From the NCBI GenBank assembly GCA_017644325.1, contig JAEPLS010000002.1:124001-188000 (forward strand): DNA of 64,000 nucleotides, read 5' to 3'. Positions within the stretch are counted from its first letter, which is position 1. Every line of letters begins with the position of its first letter. This stretch comes from Prochlorococcus marinus CUG1438. GTDB lineage: Bacteria > Cyanobacteriota > Cyanobacteriia > PCC-6307 > Cyanobiaceae. The notes under the pieces were generated by a model. It made no database searches. It saw nothing but the letters and a program-made list of their open reading frames with translations, and had not been told where the DNA came from. The position numbers were made by a program, and so were the translations under genes. Below are positions 16,761 to 25,409 of this stretch, in pieces.

Positions 16761-18521
16761 GTGAAGCAAATTGATTCAGAGAAAAAATTAAATAGATTAA
16801 AAATTGATAAATTGTTAAAAACAATTTATTCAAATAATACTACAGAAGAAATTAATTTTATTTCAAATCAATTATTACAGATTTTAGAAGATTTCTCAGA
16901 GAAATCTGCTTATGAAGAAATAAGAGATAAGGAAAGGTGGAATGAATCACATTCGGTTTTGATAACTTATGCAGATAGTATATATAAAAGTGGCAAGGCA
17001 ACATTAATAACTCTAAGTGAGTTGTTAAGTAAACATTTTGGCAGTCTTTCTAAAGTTTTACATATTCTTCCTTTTTTGAAATCTACAAGCGATGGAGGTT
17101 TTGCAGTCTCAAGTTATGATTCCTTAGAAGAAAAGTTTGGTGGTTGGGATGATCTCAAAAGAATTTCAAAAAATCATGATTTGATGGCTGATTTAGTACT
17201 AAACCATGTCTCATCATCTCACCCATGGGTTCAACAATTTATTAAATCCCAAGAACCTGGTATATCAAATGTTTTTTCACCGAAAGAAAATCTTGACTGG
17301 TCAAATGTTGTTAGACCAAGGAGTTCCTCCTTGTTTTCTCAAATAAATACTGAAGATGGTCCTAAACAAGTTTGGACAACTTTTGGACCAGATCAAATTG
17401 ATTTGAATTGGCATAATCCAAAAATGACACTTGAGTTCTTAAATTTAATTATTACTTATTTATCTAATGGAATTAAATGGTTCAGACTTGATGCTGTAGG
17501 TTTTATTTGGAAGGAGTCAGGTACAACGTGCTTGCATTTACCAAAAGCACATTCAATTGTGAAACTCTTAAGAGTTCTTTTGAATAATCTTCTTGATGAG
17601 GGAGTTTTAATAACTGAAACTAATGTTCCTCAGAAGGAAAATTTATCTTATCTGATTCCTGATGATGAAGCACATATGGCGTACAATTTCCCATTACCTC
17701 CTCTTGTCCTAGAAGCAATCATTACATCAAGAGCTGATATTCTAAACTCATGGATTTTTGATTGGCCACAATTACCTGATGATACTACTCTTTTTAATTT
17801 TACTGCATCGCACGATGGAGTTGGATTGAGAGCTCTTGAGGGTTTAATGAACGAGGAGAGAATAAAAGATTTATTGATAAATTGTGAGAAAAGAGGTGGT
17901 TTAGTAAGTCATAGACGTTTATCAAATGGAGATGATAAACCTTACGAATTGAATATTAGTTGGTGGAGTGCAATGGAAGACTCTAGTAGAGATTCAAAAA
18001 GATTTCAATATGAGAGATTTATTTTGAGTCAATTATTAGTAATGGCTTTGAAAGGTGTTCCTGCCTTTTATTTACCAGCATTACTAGCTTCAGAAAATGA
18101 TATCAAAAGTTTTTCTATGACGGGTCAAAGAAGAGACCTAAATAGAGAAAAATTTAAATCAGAAAATCTTTTAGCCGTTTTAAATAATCCTGAATCTAAT
18201 GCTAATAAAAACTTAAAATATCTTCGTAATGCAATGGATGTAAGATCAGAATTAAAGCAATTTCACCCTTGTTCGGAAATGAAATGTTTGTCTAAAGGTA
18301 GAAGTGATATTGTTGTAATCAAAAGAGGTAGTGGTCCTGAGTCTGTTTATGCAATTCATAATATGACTGAAAATAAAATTAATTATCAATTAAATGATAA
18401 TGATCTACCAAGAATAAATGATAATGATTTTAATACCCAAGATTTTTTAACATCAAATAAATACAATTACAAAAATATTAGTCTTGATCCTTTTCAAGTA
18501 ATTTGGCTTAGTGCTTTATAA
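16761..18521 (+). CDS. GH13_18 sucrose-phosphorylase-like enzyme, likely glucosylglycerate phosphorylase
   Basis: A 586-residue alpha-amylase superfamily protein starting at GTG. The four GH13 regions are visible: DLVLNHVSSSHPW (I), GIKWFRLDAVGFIWKE with the nucleophile Asp (II), LITETNVP with the acid/base Glu (III) and FTASHDGVGLR (IV). This is the sucrose phosphorylase subfamily, which also holds glucosylglycerate phosphorylases. Because gpgS, the phosphatase and a glycerate kinase surround it, the likely reaction is glucosylglycerate + Pi to glucose-1-phosphate + D-glycerate. Sucrose phosphorylase activity remains possible. Confidence 0.82.
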   Translation: MKQIDSEKKLNRLKIDKLLKTIYSNNTTEEINFISNQLLQILEDFSEKSAYEEIRDKERWNESHSVLITYADSIYKSGKATLITLSELLSKHFGSLSKVLHILPFLKSTSDGGFAVSSYDSLEEKFGGWDDLKRISKNHDLMADLVLNHVSSSHPWVQQFIKSQEPGISNVFSPKENLDWSNVVRPRSSSLFSQINTEDGPKQVWTTFGPDQIDLNWHNPKMTLEFLNLIITYLSNGIKWFRLDAVGFIWKESGTTCLHLPKAHSIVKLLRVLLNNLLDEGVLITETNVPQKENLSYLIPDDEAHMAYNFPLPPLVLEAIITSRADILNSWIFDWPQLPDDTTLFNFTASHDGVGLRALEGLMNEERIKDLLINCEKRGGLVSHRRLSNGDDKPYELNISWWSAMEDSSRDSKRFQYERFILSQLLVMALKGVPAFYLPALLASENDIKSFSMTGQRRDLNREKFKSENLLAVLNNPESNANKNLKYLRNAMDVRSELKQFHPCSEMKCLSKGRSDIVVIKRGSGPESVYAIHNMTENKINYQLNDNDLPRINDNDFNTQDFLTSNKYNYKNISLDPFQVIWLSAL

Positions 18522-18523
18522 AA

Positions 18524-19321
18524 ATGATAGAAAATTCTAATCTTTGGGTTGTGACTGATGTTGATGGGACTCTAATGGATCATTCCTATGACTTAACACC
18601 TGCTAGAGAAACCATAAAAAAACTACAAAAACTATCTATACCCGTAATTCTTTGTACAAGCAAAACCGCTTCTGAAGTAAAAGTTATTAGAAAGGAACTA
18701 GAATTGACGGATCCTTATATCGTTGAGAATGGTGCAGCAATATATGGCGAATCTCTTGAGAAGGTAAAAGGGGAAATTATTCTTGGAATTAAATACGAAT
18801 TGCTTGAAGAAATCCTGAATCTAATTTCTAAGGAAATTAATTATAAACTTATTCCTCTTAATAATCTCAATGATAAGGAGGCAACTGAGCTTACAGGTTT
18901 AAAAGGTAATTCATTGAATTTAATGCGAGATAGACATTGGAGTATGCCTTTTTTAAATCCGCCAAATTTATTAGATGAAAAAATTAATATTTGTTGTAAA
19001 AAATTTAAAGTAAATATTTTTAAGGGAAATAGGATGAGTCATTTATTATCTACAAATTCAGATAAAGGTAAAGCAATAAATGCTCTTAAAAAAATATCAA
19101 AGACTCAAAATATTCAAATTGTAGGATTGGGAGATTCTCCAAATGATTTGCCTCTACTTTTAAACTCTGATATTAAGATTGTTATACCTGGTATAAAAGG
19201 ACCTAACTTAAACTTATTGGAACAATTAGAGAATCTTGATTTTACTGTAGCAACTGAACCTAACGGATATGGATGGAAAAGAGAGATCAATAAATTACTA
19301 AATAATCTAAAACTTACTTAA
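18524..19321 (+). CDS. HAD phosphatase, likely glucosyl-3-phosphoglycerate phosphatase
   Basis: A 265-residue member of the mannosyl-3-phosphoglycerate phosphatase family (HAD type IIB). The nucleophile motif is VVTDVDGTLMD near residue 9, motif II is PVILCTSKTASE, and the metal motif GLGDSPNDLPLL lies near residue 205. It would remove phosphate from glucosyl-3-phosphoglycerate to give glucosylglycerate. It starts two bases after the phosphorylase stop and is cotranscribed with it and with the glycerate kinase. Family annotation often says mannosyl; the context argues for glucosyl. Confidence 0.85.
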   Translation: MIENSNLWVVTDVDGTLMDHSYDLTPARETIKKLQKLSIPVILCTSKTASEVKVIRKELELTDPYIVENGAAIYGESLEKVKGEIILGIKYELLEEILNLISKEINYKLIPLNNLNDKEATELTGLKGNSLNLMRDRHWSMPFLNPPNLLDEKINICCKKFKVNIFKGNRMSHLLSTNSDKGKAINALKKISKTQNIQIVGLGDSPNDLPLLLNSDIKIVIPGIKGPNLNLLEQLENLDFTVATEPNGYGWKREINKLLNNLKLT

Positions 19322-19325
19322 AATT

Positions 19326-20270
19326 GTGAAAGATCTTGATATTAATTTTCCTCTTGATAAATTTGAGAAATTAATTATTGATATTGGATGGGAATCCCTG
19401 GATGATTGGTTCAATTTTTGGATTAATCAAAAAAATATTTTTTCAATTGATCAATATAGGAATAAAAAATTTAACGATGATTGGATTTGGGGTTTAGCTT
19501 TACCACTTTTTTCTCAAGCATATCAATTTTATAACAATTTTTCTGATCGAAAAATAATTGGCATTTCAGCATTACCTGGAACCGGTAAAACAACATTAGG
19601 TAAATGGCTTGAGGCAATATCGTTAAAATTAAATTTCAAAATTGCAGTTATTTCAATTGACGATTTTTATCTCCCTTCAGATCAAATGAAATTAGCAATT
19701 AAAGATAACCCTTGGAACGTCTCAAGAGGTTTTCCTGGAAGTCACTCAGTAAAATTAATGCATGAAAAGTTATTAAATTGGAAAAAAAATGGAGAATTAA
19801 ATGTACCTGTTTTTGATAAATCATTAAGAAATGGCCTAGGAGACAGATCACATTGGAGATCAGATAATCCTGATTTATTAATTATAGAGGGATGGTTCTT
19901 GGGCATAGAACCCTTATCTGGCGATGTTAATTATCAATTTATAAATTCTGATGAATTAAGTCTTTGTGAATCTTCTTATAGATTTAAAATTCAAAAAAAC
20001 CTTATGAAATATCTTGAGGTTTGGAATTTAATTGATAACATATGGCACTTAAAACCTATTAAATTTGAATATATGAATATGTGGAAGACATATCAAGAGA
20101 AAGAAATGTTCATAGAGAAAGGTAAAGCCCTTCAAGATGAAAAATTATCTAATTTTTTGAGAATGCTTAATAATTCTATTCCTCATAAAAGTTTTGATAT
20201 TATTGATTCTTATGCCTTGTTAGTAATTGATCAAGAAAGAAATATAGTCGAGGCTGGATTAAATTTATAG
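19326..20270 (+). CDS. D-glycerate 3-kinase (GLYK type)
   Basis: A 314-residue P-loop kinase with a GTG start. Walker A is ALPGTGKTTL near residue 86; AVISIDDFYLPSDQM and PDLLIIEGWFLGIEPL are the hallmark stretches of the plant and cyanobacterial GLYK family, related to uridine kinases. It phosphorylates D-glycerate to 3-phosphoglycerate, the last step of photorespiration. Its place behind the phosphorylase suggests a second use: recovering the glycerate released from glucosylglycerate. Confidence 0.88.
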   Translation: MKDLDINFPLDKFEKLIIDIGWESLDDWFNFWINQKNIFSIDQYRNKKFNDDWIWGLALPLFSQAYQFYNNFSDRKIIGISALPGTGKTTLGKWLEAISLKLNFKIAVISIDDFYLPSDQMKLAIKDNPWNVSRGFPGSHSVKLMHEKLLNWKKNGELNVPVFDKSLRNGLGDRSHWRSDNPDLLIIEGWFLGIEPLSGDVNYQFINSDELSLCESSYRFKIQKNLMKYLEVWNLIDNIWHLKPIKFEYMNMWKTYQEKEMFIEKGKALQDEKLSNFLRMLNNSIPHKSFDIIDSYALLVIDQERNIVEAGLNL

Positions 20271-20357
20271 ACATTTTAAAATTTCTTCTTTTTTCAGTTA
20301 TTTCTTATACATTTTTAAGTTCTAAATGGTGTTAAATAATATACGTTTTGTATCTTA

Positions 20358-20588
20358 GTGATGGTTGATTTTTCTTACAAAAATGAGGGTTGCAGAATGG
20401 TTGTGTTGAGATGTATTGGTCCATCAAACTTTTTTTTAGAGAGAGTTTTATTCCCAACTGATATTCTGACTTTTAAGGCTCCAAACGATTCTAGAGTTGA
20501 AATCTGGGGTAATGAACTATATGGTCCTAAGCTGGAAGAAAGGATAAGAATTTCTTCTGATAATGAAGATTCGACTTTAGTTGCATAG
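20358..20588 (+). CDS. DUF1830 family protein
   Basis: This 76-residue cyanobacterial protein matches the DUF1830 pattern: Cys-Arg-Met-x-V-x-RCIGPSNFFLERVLFPTDIL, then FKAPNDSRVEIWG. The function is unknown. Two start codons are adjacent (MMVDF); either is possible. The last eight or so residues are variable and Ser/Asp-rich. It stands alone between the glycerate kinase and two micro-protein genes on the same strand. Confidence 0.82.
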   Translation: MMVDFSYKNEGCRMVVLRCIGPSNFFLERVLFPTDILTFKAPNDSRVEIWGNELYGPKLEERIRISSDNEDSTLVA

Positions 20589-20676
20589 ATCAAAATAATT
20601 TAATTGTCTTCGACTCAAAATTTTTTACAAATACATGTTTATTATTGATATTATCTAACTAGTTTTAGTTTTGTAA

Positions 20677-20802
20677 ATGTATCTTTTTTCTTCTTTTGCT
20701 ATTGGAGGTTTTGTCCCTTCTGCAGCTGTTGCTGGTGTTTTACTTTTATTAGGTTTGGGAGCCTTTTTTTATCTTGGTATAAAAGGTCCTACAGATTATT
20801 AA
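20677..20802 (+). CDS. Micro-protein, single transmembrane helix (41 aa)
   Basis: ATG at 20677, TAA at 20800-20802. The sequence has a Gly/Ala/Leu-rich membrane helix (AAVAGVLLLLGLGAFFYLGI, about residues 16-35) and a short polar end, KGPTDY. Size and style match the low-molecular-weight subunits of photosystems, cytochrome b6f or NDH-1, but it does not match PsbJ, PsbM, PsbT, PsbX, PsbY, PsaM, PetG, PetM or PetN as I know them. The strong helix and codon pattern make it likely to be a real gene. Confidence 0.65.
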   Translation: MYLFSSFAIGGFVPSAAVAGVLLLLGLGAFFYLGIKGPTDY

Positions 20803-20870
20803 AATTGAATTTATAAGTAAACATATAGTTTCTAAATTATACAAAACTCACTTAATTAAATTAAACATTC

Positions 20871-21005
20871 ATGGATTTAACTACTATTTTATTTATTTTA
20901 AGTTTGCCATTCGTTTTATTAACTGTTTACTTTGGCACAAAAAATGATTTCTATGAAAGTGAAAATTATAAGGGCGATGGTTGTGCTCACGACGTCAAAA
21001 GATAA
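20871..21005 (+). CDS. Micro-protein, single transmembrane helix (44 aa)
   Basis: ATG at 20871, TAA at 21003-21005. The N-terminal membrane helix (TTILFILSLPFVLLTVYFG, about residues 4-22) is followed by a charged tail with Asp/Glu/Tyr and a single Cys (KNDFYESENYKGDGCAHDVK). The next gene on the opposite strand ends two bases away. It could be an accessory thylakoid protein, but no family is recognised. Confidence 0.6.
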   Translation: MDLTTILFILSLPFVLLTVYFGTKNDFYESENYKGDGCAHDVKR

Positions 21006-21007
21006 TA

Positions 21008-21286
21008 TTAATTGCCTCCGCTAAATATACAAGTCCATCTACTATCAAATTGCCAAACAGGTTTAAATATTTTATTACTGATTTGTTCACCAGCCTTATT
21101 ACATGTATCCAAATCTTTCATGGGAATAGAATGTAAAGAAGGACTTGTTATTCCACTTACCTCAGGTCTTGATCCTGGACCTTGTCTATATGTTCCAATT
21201 ACTAACCAATAATTAGCCCTGACATAATCAGAAAAAATTAAAGGAATAAAAATAAATAATAGTATTAAAGTGTATTTTTGTTTCAT
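21008..21286 (-). CDS. Secreted hypothetical protein (92 aa)
   Basis: The N-terminus is a signal peptide (MKQKYTLILLFIFIPLIFSD, cleavage probably near VRA at residue 24). The mature part holds two cysteines (DTCNKAG and WTCIFSGG) that can pair as a disulfide, and a Gly/Pro-rich middle (YRQGPGSRPEVSG). I have no family name. It converges with the 44-residue membrane micro-protein. Confidence 0.6.
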   Translation of the reverse strand: MKQKYTLILLFIFIPLIFSDYVRANYWLVIGTYRQGPGSRPEVSGITSPSLHSIPMKDLDTCNKAGEQISNKIFKPVWQFDSRWTCIFSGGN

Positions 21287-21361
21287 AGTTTTTGTATGCT
21301 TATACTTATTAAATGTAAATTGTATTTTCTAAATTGCTATTAATAAATAAGTTAACTTTAT

Positions 21362-22168
21362 ATGTTTTTGGAATATTTAAAATTTATTATATATGGCTTA
21401 ATTCAAGGTTTTACAGAATTCATACCAGTAAGTAGTACTGCTCATTTAAAAGTTATATCTCTTTTTTTAGGTCTTGATGATCCAGGAAGCTCTTTATCTG
21501 CGATCATCCAACTTGGAAGTGTTTTTGCTTTAGGTTGGTATTTTAGAAATGATATTCTTAAATTAAGTTTTCAATCTTCAATAAAATCTTCAATTTTTTT
21601 AATAAACAAAAAGTTATTAAAGTCTATTTTCATAAGTACTCTTCCAATTATTTTTTTTGGTGGAAGTGTAAAATTATTTTTCCCTAACTTTTTTGATAAT
21701 GTTTTACGTTCAAATTTATCGATAGCATTAGTTTCTTTTATAATGGCAATTTTTATGTATATGGCTGATATTTCAAAGAAAGGTTTTATAAATCTAAAAA
21801 ACTATAATTACTTTAACAGTATTTTGATAGGTTTTTCTCAAGCATTTGCAATTATTCCAGGTTTCTCAAGATCTGGTTTAACTATATCCACTGCTTTAAT
21901 ATCTGGATGGGAAAGAGTCGATGCTGCAAAATTTTCTTTTCTTTTGGGTATCCCAGCTATATCTCTTGCTGCGATTGTGGAGTTTATTTATTCTTTCAAT
22001 GAATTATCCTCATTTAGATTAATCCCTCTATTTTTAGGGCTTTCATCAACATTTTTATCTTCATTGTTAGCAATAGATTTTTTATTAAAGTTTTTAACTT
22101 CAAATGGACTGAAATTATTTATTATTTATCGAATTATTTTTGGTTTCATAATTCTTATTAATTTATAA
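21362..22168 (+). CDS. uppP: Undecaprenyl-diphosphatase UppP (BacA)
   Basis: An integral membrane phosphatase that recycles undecaprenyl diphosphate to the lipid carrier for peptidoglycan and other envelope polymers. Two hallmark regions are present: GFTEFIPVSSTAHLK near residue 16 (with the catalytic Glu and Ser) and IIPGFSRSGLTISTALISGW near residue 167 (Arg/Ser). The length is 268 residues with about eight membrane spans. It begins at ATG, alone on the plus strand. Confidence 0.97.
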   Translation: MFLEYLKFIIYGLIQGFTEFIPVSSTAHLKVISLFLGLDDPGSSLSAIIQLGSVFALGWYFRNDILKLSFQSSIKSSIFLINKKLLKSIFISTLPIIFFGGSVKLFFPNFFDNVLRSNLSIALVSFIMAIFMYMADISKKGFINLKNYNYFNSILIGFSQAFAIIPGFSRSGLTISTALISGWERVDAAKFSFLLGIPAISLAAIVEFIYSFNELSSFRLIPLFLGLSSTFLSSLLAIDFLLKFLTSNGLKLFIIYRIIFGFIILINL

Positions 22169-22238
22169 TTCTTTTTTATAAATCGTTTAATTAAAAAAAA
22201 AATTCCAATTGTGTTAATGTTTAAAAAAATAATTACTA

Positions 22239-22391
22239 ATGAATATCTTAATATCTTTCCAGTTAGGTGAAGTTGAAGTCTCAAACCTCACCATAATAGT
22301 GTTAGCACTTTTTTCATCTTTTACATTCATAGCTGTTGGAATAAGTTCTTATAAACTTTTCAAATCTCTAATAAACGAAGACAATAATTGA
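22239..22391 (+). CDS. Micro-protein, single transmembrane segment (50 aa)
   Basis: ATG at 22239, TGA at 22389-22391. One hydrophobic helix (NLTIIVLALFSSFTFIAVGI, about residues 16-35) is followed by SSYKLFKSLINEDNN. The stop codon is directly followed by the 3' end of a convergent tRNA gene, leaving no space between them. The family is unknown. The tight packing and a folded-looking helix support it being real. Confidence 0.55.
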   Translation: MNILISFQLGEVEVSNLTIIVLALFSSFTFIAVGISSYKLFKSLINEDNN

Positions 22392-22465
22392 TCGGAACGG
22401 CGGGATTTGAACCCACGACCCCCACTACCCCAAAGTGGTGCGCTACCAAACTGCGCTACGCCCCG
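22392..22465 (-). tRNA. tRNA-Pro, anticodon GGG
   Basis: A 74-base tRNA on the minus strand. The acceptor stem pairs CGGGGCG with CGTTCCG (two G-U pairs), the discriminator base is A, and the D arm is GCGC...GCGC. The anticodon arm CCACT-TTGGGGT-AGTGG puts GGG at positions 34-36, and the T arm carries the GGTTCAAATCC core. CCA is not encoded. It reads Pro codons CCC/CCU. Confidence 0.95.
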
Positions 22466-22492
22466 TTTTATAACTATAATTAAAAGAATAAC

Positions 22493-23221
22493 CTAAATGA
22501 TATTCTTTATTGGATTGTTATCAGATCTCAATACACACTTATCAATTTCCCAATCAAAGTTTTCCCAAACACTATCTTTTAATTTATAGTTACTACCATC
22601 AAAATCTCCTAACTTGACTTTTGTAGGTGATGCAGAGCAATATTGTCTGCTACCTGTTGAGGCAAGATATTGTTGATGGTAGTTTTCTGCATAATAATAA
22701 TTATCAATTATTTTTATTTCCGTTTCAATTAAGCCGAAATTATTTTTGTTTAATTCTTTTTGATATTGATCTCTACTCGCTAATATAACTTTATTATTAT
22801 TTACATTCTTATAAAAAATTGCTGACCTATATTGAGTACCTATATCATTACCTTGTCTATTTTTTTGAGTGGGATCATGACATTCCCAAAACATTTTTAA
22901 TAAATCACTAATATCTATTTCACTTTTATCCCATACTACTCTAACAACTTCTGAATGCCCTGTTAAACCAGAACAAACTTCATAATAAGAAGGGCTGATT
23001 TTATCCCCACCAGCATATCCTACTGATGTTGTGATTACACCAGGAAGTTTCCAAAAACATTTTTCAGCTCCCCAGAAACAACCACAACCAAAGATTATTT
23101 CATCTTCTTGTGAGTTAGGAACTTTTTTTATATCTGTTCTTAATATTCTGTGAATTGAATTATCATCATTTTTTAAAGTAGATTCTCCATTATTCATAAT
23201 GTTTTTTAGGAATTCAAACAT
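22493..23221 (-). CDS. msrA: Peptide methionine sulfoxide reductase MsrA
   Basis: Reduces methionine-S-sulfoxide in proteins, using thioredoxin. The catalytic Cys is in IIFGCGCFWGAEKCFW near residue 46; GVITTSVGYAGG, YYEVCSGLTGHSEVVRVVWD and DIGTQYRSAIFY are all family hallmarks. The protein is 242 residues, with about 40 N-terminal residues before the core that show no clear signal peptide. The C-terminal stretch with Cys in YCSASPTK may supply the resolving cysteine. Confidence 0.96.
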   Translation of the reverse strand: MFEFLKNIMNNGESTLKNDDNSIHRILRTDIKKVPNSQEDEIIFGCGCFWGAEKCFWKLPGVITTSVGYAGGDKISPSYYEVCSGLTGHSEVVRVVWDKSEIDISDLLKMFWECHDPTQKNRQGNDIGTQYRSAIFYKNVNNNKVILASRDQYQKELNKNNFGLIETEIKIIDNYYYAENYHQQYLASTGSRQYCSASPTKVKLGDFDGSNYKLKDSVWENFDWEIDKCVLRSDNNPIKNII

Positions 23222-23257
23222 AACTCGATATTTACATCATAGGTATAGGATTAACTT

Positions 23258-25003
23258 TTAGTTCTTAACAATATTAGTGGCTAATTCTCTTTCCCATAGT
23301 TTTTTATATAGCCCGTTTTCTTTAACTAAATATTTATGACTACCTTCTTGGACTATTTCTCCATCTTCCATCACTAAAACCCTGTCACAGGAGGCAGCAA
23401 CAGATAATTGATGACTAATCATTATGATTGTTTTTTTACTACTTTCTCTCATTTCATCTATTATTTTTGCCGCTGTCTTATTATCTACACTCGCTAAAGC
23501 GTCATCAAGAATAACGACAGGAGAATCAACAAGTAATGCTCTACCAAGGGCTGTTCTTTGCCTTTGTCCACCACTAAGTGTTATCCCTCTTTCACCTACA
23601 ATTGTTTTGAACTTTTGTGGAAAATTATTTATATCATCGATTAACCCTGCTTTTTTTGCACTTTTCTTGACTAGTCCAGAAGAGGCTTCTGGGTTACCAA
23701 ATCGTAGGTTTTCTGAGATGGTAGATGTAAATAAGAAAGCTTCTTGAGGAACTATTGCAATATTTTTTCTAAGATCTCTTAATTTTATTTTTTTTAAATC
23801 AATTTCATCTAAAAATAATTGATCGTCTGGGATTTCAATAATTCTTCCAAGAGATTTTGCCAGTGTTGTCTTTCCACAGCCAACAGGGCCAACTATTGCA
23901 ATTAGTTCTCCAGGATAAATTTTAAAGTTTAAATTATTCAATGAATTAAATTTTGATCCAGGATATTTTATTGTTAAATTTTTTGCTTCCAAAAAACCTT
24001 CTACCTTTTTCTTTAATAATTCTGTTTTTGCTCCATCGATAATATTTGGTTTGTTTTGAAAGATCTCTTCTACACGATCTAAACTTACCTGACCAAGTTG
24101 AAAAGTATTCAGTGTAAAACCTAATAGTGCTGTAGGGAAAACAAGTCTTTCGACGTAAAGAATTAAAGCTACTAAGCCACCTATCGTGACAAATCCGCTC
24201 TCTATTTGGTATGTTCCTAGTCCTAATAAAATTAATAATGATATTGATGATATACCTTGGAGTAGTGGGAAAAGAGTACTTGCAGTTCTTGCAAGTTTTA
24301 TTGCTGAATTTCGATAAGCATCATTGTAAATATTGAATTCTTTTTTTTCAGATTTTTCTTGTGCATAAATTTTAATGGCACTTATACCAGAAAGATCTTC
24401 TTGTATTAAGTCACTAAGTCTAGAAAGAGATTCTTGTTGAATTTTTCTTTGTTTAACCATTCTTCCTCCGAATAAACTAACTATCCCAAGAATTAAAGGA
24501 AATATCATTAATGCTGATATAGTCAATGTTTTGTTTATTGAAAACATTGATGGAATTGTAAATGAATAAGCTAAGACAATATTACATAAACTCAAAACGG
24601 TAAAACCTAAAAGTCTTCTTATGTTCTCAACATCACTTGTAGCTCTACTAATAATATCTCCACTTCCTTTTTTTTGAATCCATTCGGGGTCTTGTTTAAG
24701 TAAATGATCGAAGAGTTTCTGCCTAAGATTCACCTCAACTTTTCTACCTATTCCAAATACAATTTGTCTAGAAAAAAGTCTAATTAAACCCATACATGAA
24801 GCTAAGAAGATTAACCACAGTGATTTAGAAATAACAAAATCTGAAGTAAATCCATTTTGTAGTTGGTCAATTATATTTTTTACTTCTATTGGTATTACGA
24901 CGCTAAGAATATTTACAACCAAGAGAGCAAAAGCCCCATATAAAAATTCTTTTTTGTACGGTCTAAGGTATTTAGATATAACTCTTAAATTTAAATTTTT
25001 CAT
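23258..25003 (-). CDS. ABC exporter (fused membrane and ATPase domains)
   Basis: A 581-residue half-size exporter of the MsbA/MDR type. Residues about 15-300 hold six membrane spans, including VVIPIEVKNIIDQLQNG and the intracellular loop KGSGDIISRATSDVENIRR. The ATPase domain has Walker A GPVGCGKTTLAKSL, Q-loop AIVPQEAFLF, signature LSGGQRQRTALGRALL, Walker B PVVILDDALASVD and a switch His in MISHQLS. Such proteins work as homo- or heterodimers exporting lipids or drugs. The substrate cannot be told from the sequence. Confidence 0.92.
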   Translation of the reverse strand: MKNLNLRVISKYLRPYKKEFLYGAFALLVVNILSVVIPIEVKNIIDQLQNGFTSDFVISKSLWLIFLASCMGLIRLFSRQIVFGIGRKVEVNLRQKLFDHLLKQDPEWIQKKGSGDIISRATSDVENIRRLLGFTVLSLCNIVLAYSFTIPSMFSINKTLTISALMIFPLILGIVSLFGGRMVKQRKIQQESLSRLSDLIQEDLSGISAIKIYAQEKSEKKEFNIYNDAYRNSAIKLARTASTLFPLLQGISSISLLILLGLGTYQIESGFVTIGGLVALILYVERLVFPTALLGFTLNTFQLGQVSLDRVEEIFQNKPNIIDGAKTELLKKKVEGFLEAKNLTIKYPGSKFNSLNNLNFKIYPGELIAIVGPVGCGKTTLAKSLGRIIEIPDDQLFLDEIDLKKIKLRDLRKNIAIVPQEAFLFTSTISENLRFGNPEASSGLVKKSAKKAGLIDDINNFPQKFKTIVGERGITLSGGQRQRTALGRALLVDSPVVILDDALASVDNKTAAKIIDEMRESSKKTIIMISHQLSVAASCDRVLVMEDGEIVQEGSHKYLVKENGLYKKLWERELATNIVKN

Positions 25004-25083
25004 TTAATTTTGCCGATATGATTAAGATAATGTTTCATTTTTAAATATGTGAGCTAGTTTTATAAATGATTCAGTATTTATTA

Positions 25084-25380
25084 ATGAGTAGCGACCAAAC
25101 GCATCCTCTACATTCAAAAGACAAGAATATTGTAGATACCCTTATTACTAAGGAAAATCCAGATGATCTTGATTTAATTAATTTAGCAAGATTATTAAAT
25201 CGTTATAACAATTTCCCTGGGGAGATTGAAATAAAAAATGATATAGAAAAAATTTTGATGTTTTGGAAAATTACTAAAAATGAACTTTTTTCAAAAACAA
25301 AAAATATTTGGTCAAAAAGTTTCAGGCCTTCTAATAATAATGAAGATTTAGTTGGGTCAGGTTTTGATACTTCAAATTGA
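25084..25380 (+). CDS. DUF3288 family protein
   Basis: A cyanobacterial protein of unknown function recognised by the pattern DQTHPLHSKDKNIVDTL, then DLINLARLLNRYNNFPGEIEIKNDIEKIL and WKITKNELFSKTKNIW. I start it at the ATG at 25084 (MSSDQTHP), since homologues begin near DQ-HP; an upstream ATG at 25066 would add six hydrophobic residues. It lies just upstream of trpD on the same strand and may be transcribed with it. Confidence 0.78.
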   Translation: MSSDQTHPLHSKDKNIVDTLITKENPDDLDLINLARLLNRYNNFPGEIEIKNDIEKILMFWKITKNELFSKTKNIWSKSFRPSNNNEDLVGSGFDTSN

Positions 25381-25409
25381 TTTTTTCTTAGCTTTATTCA
25401 CTTAAATAA

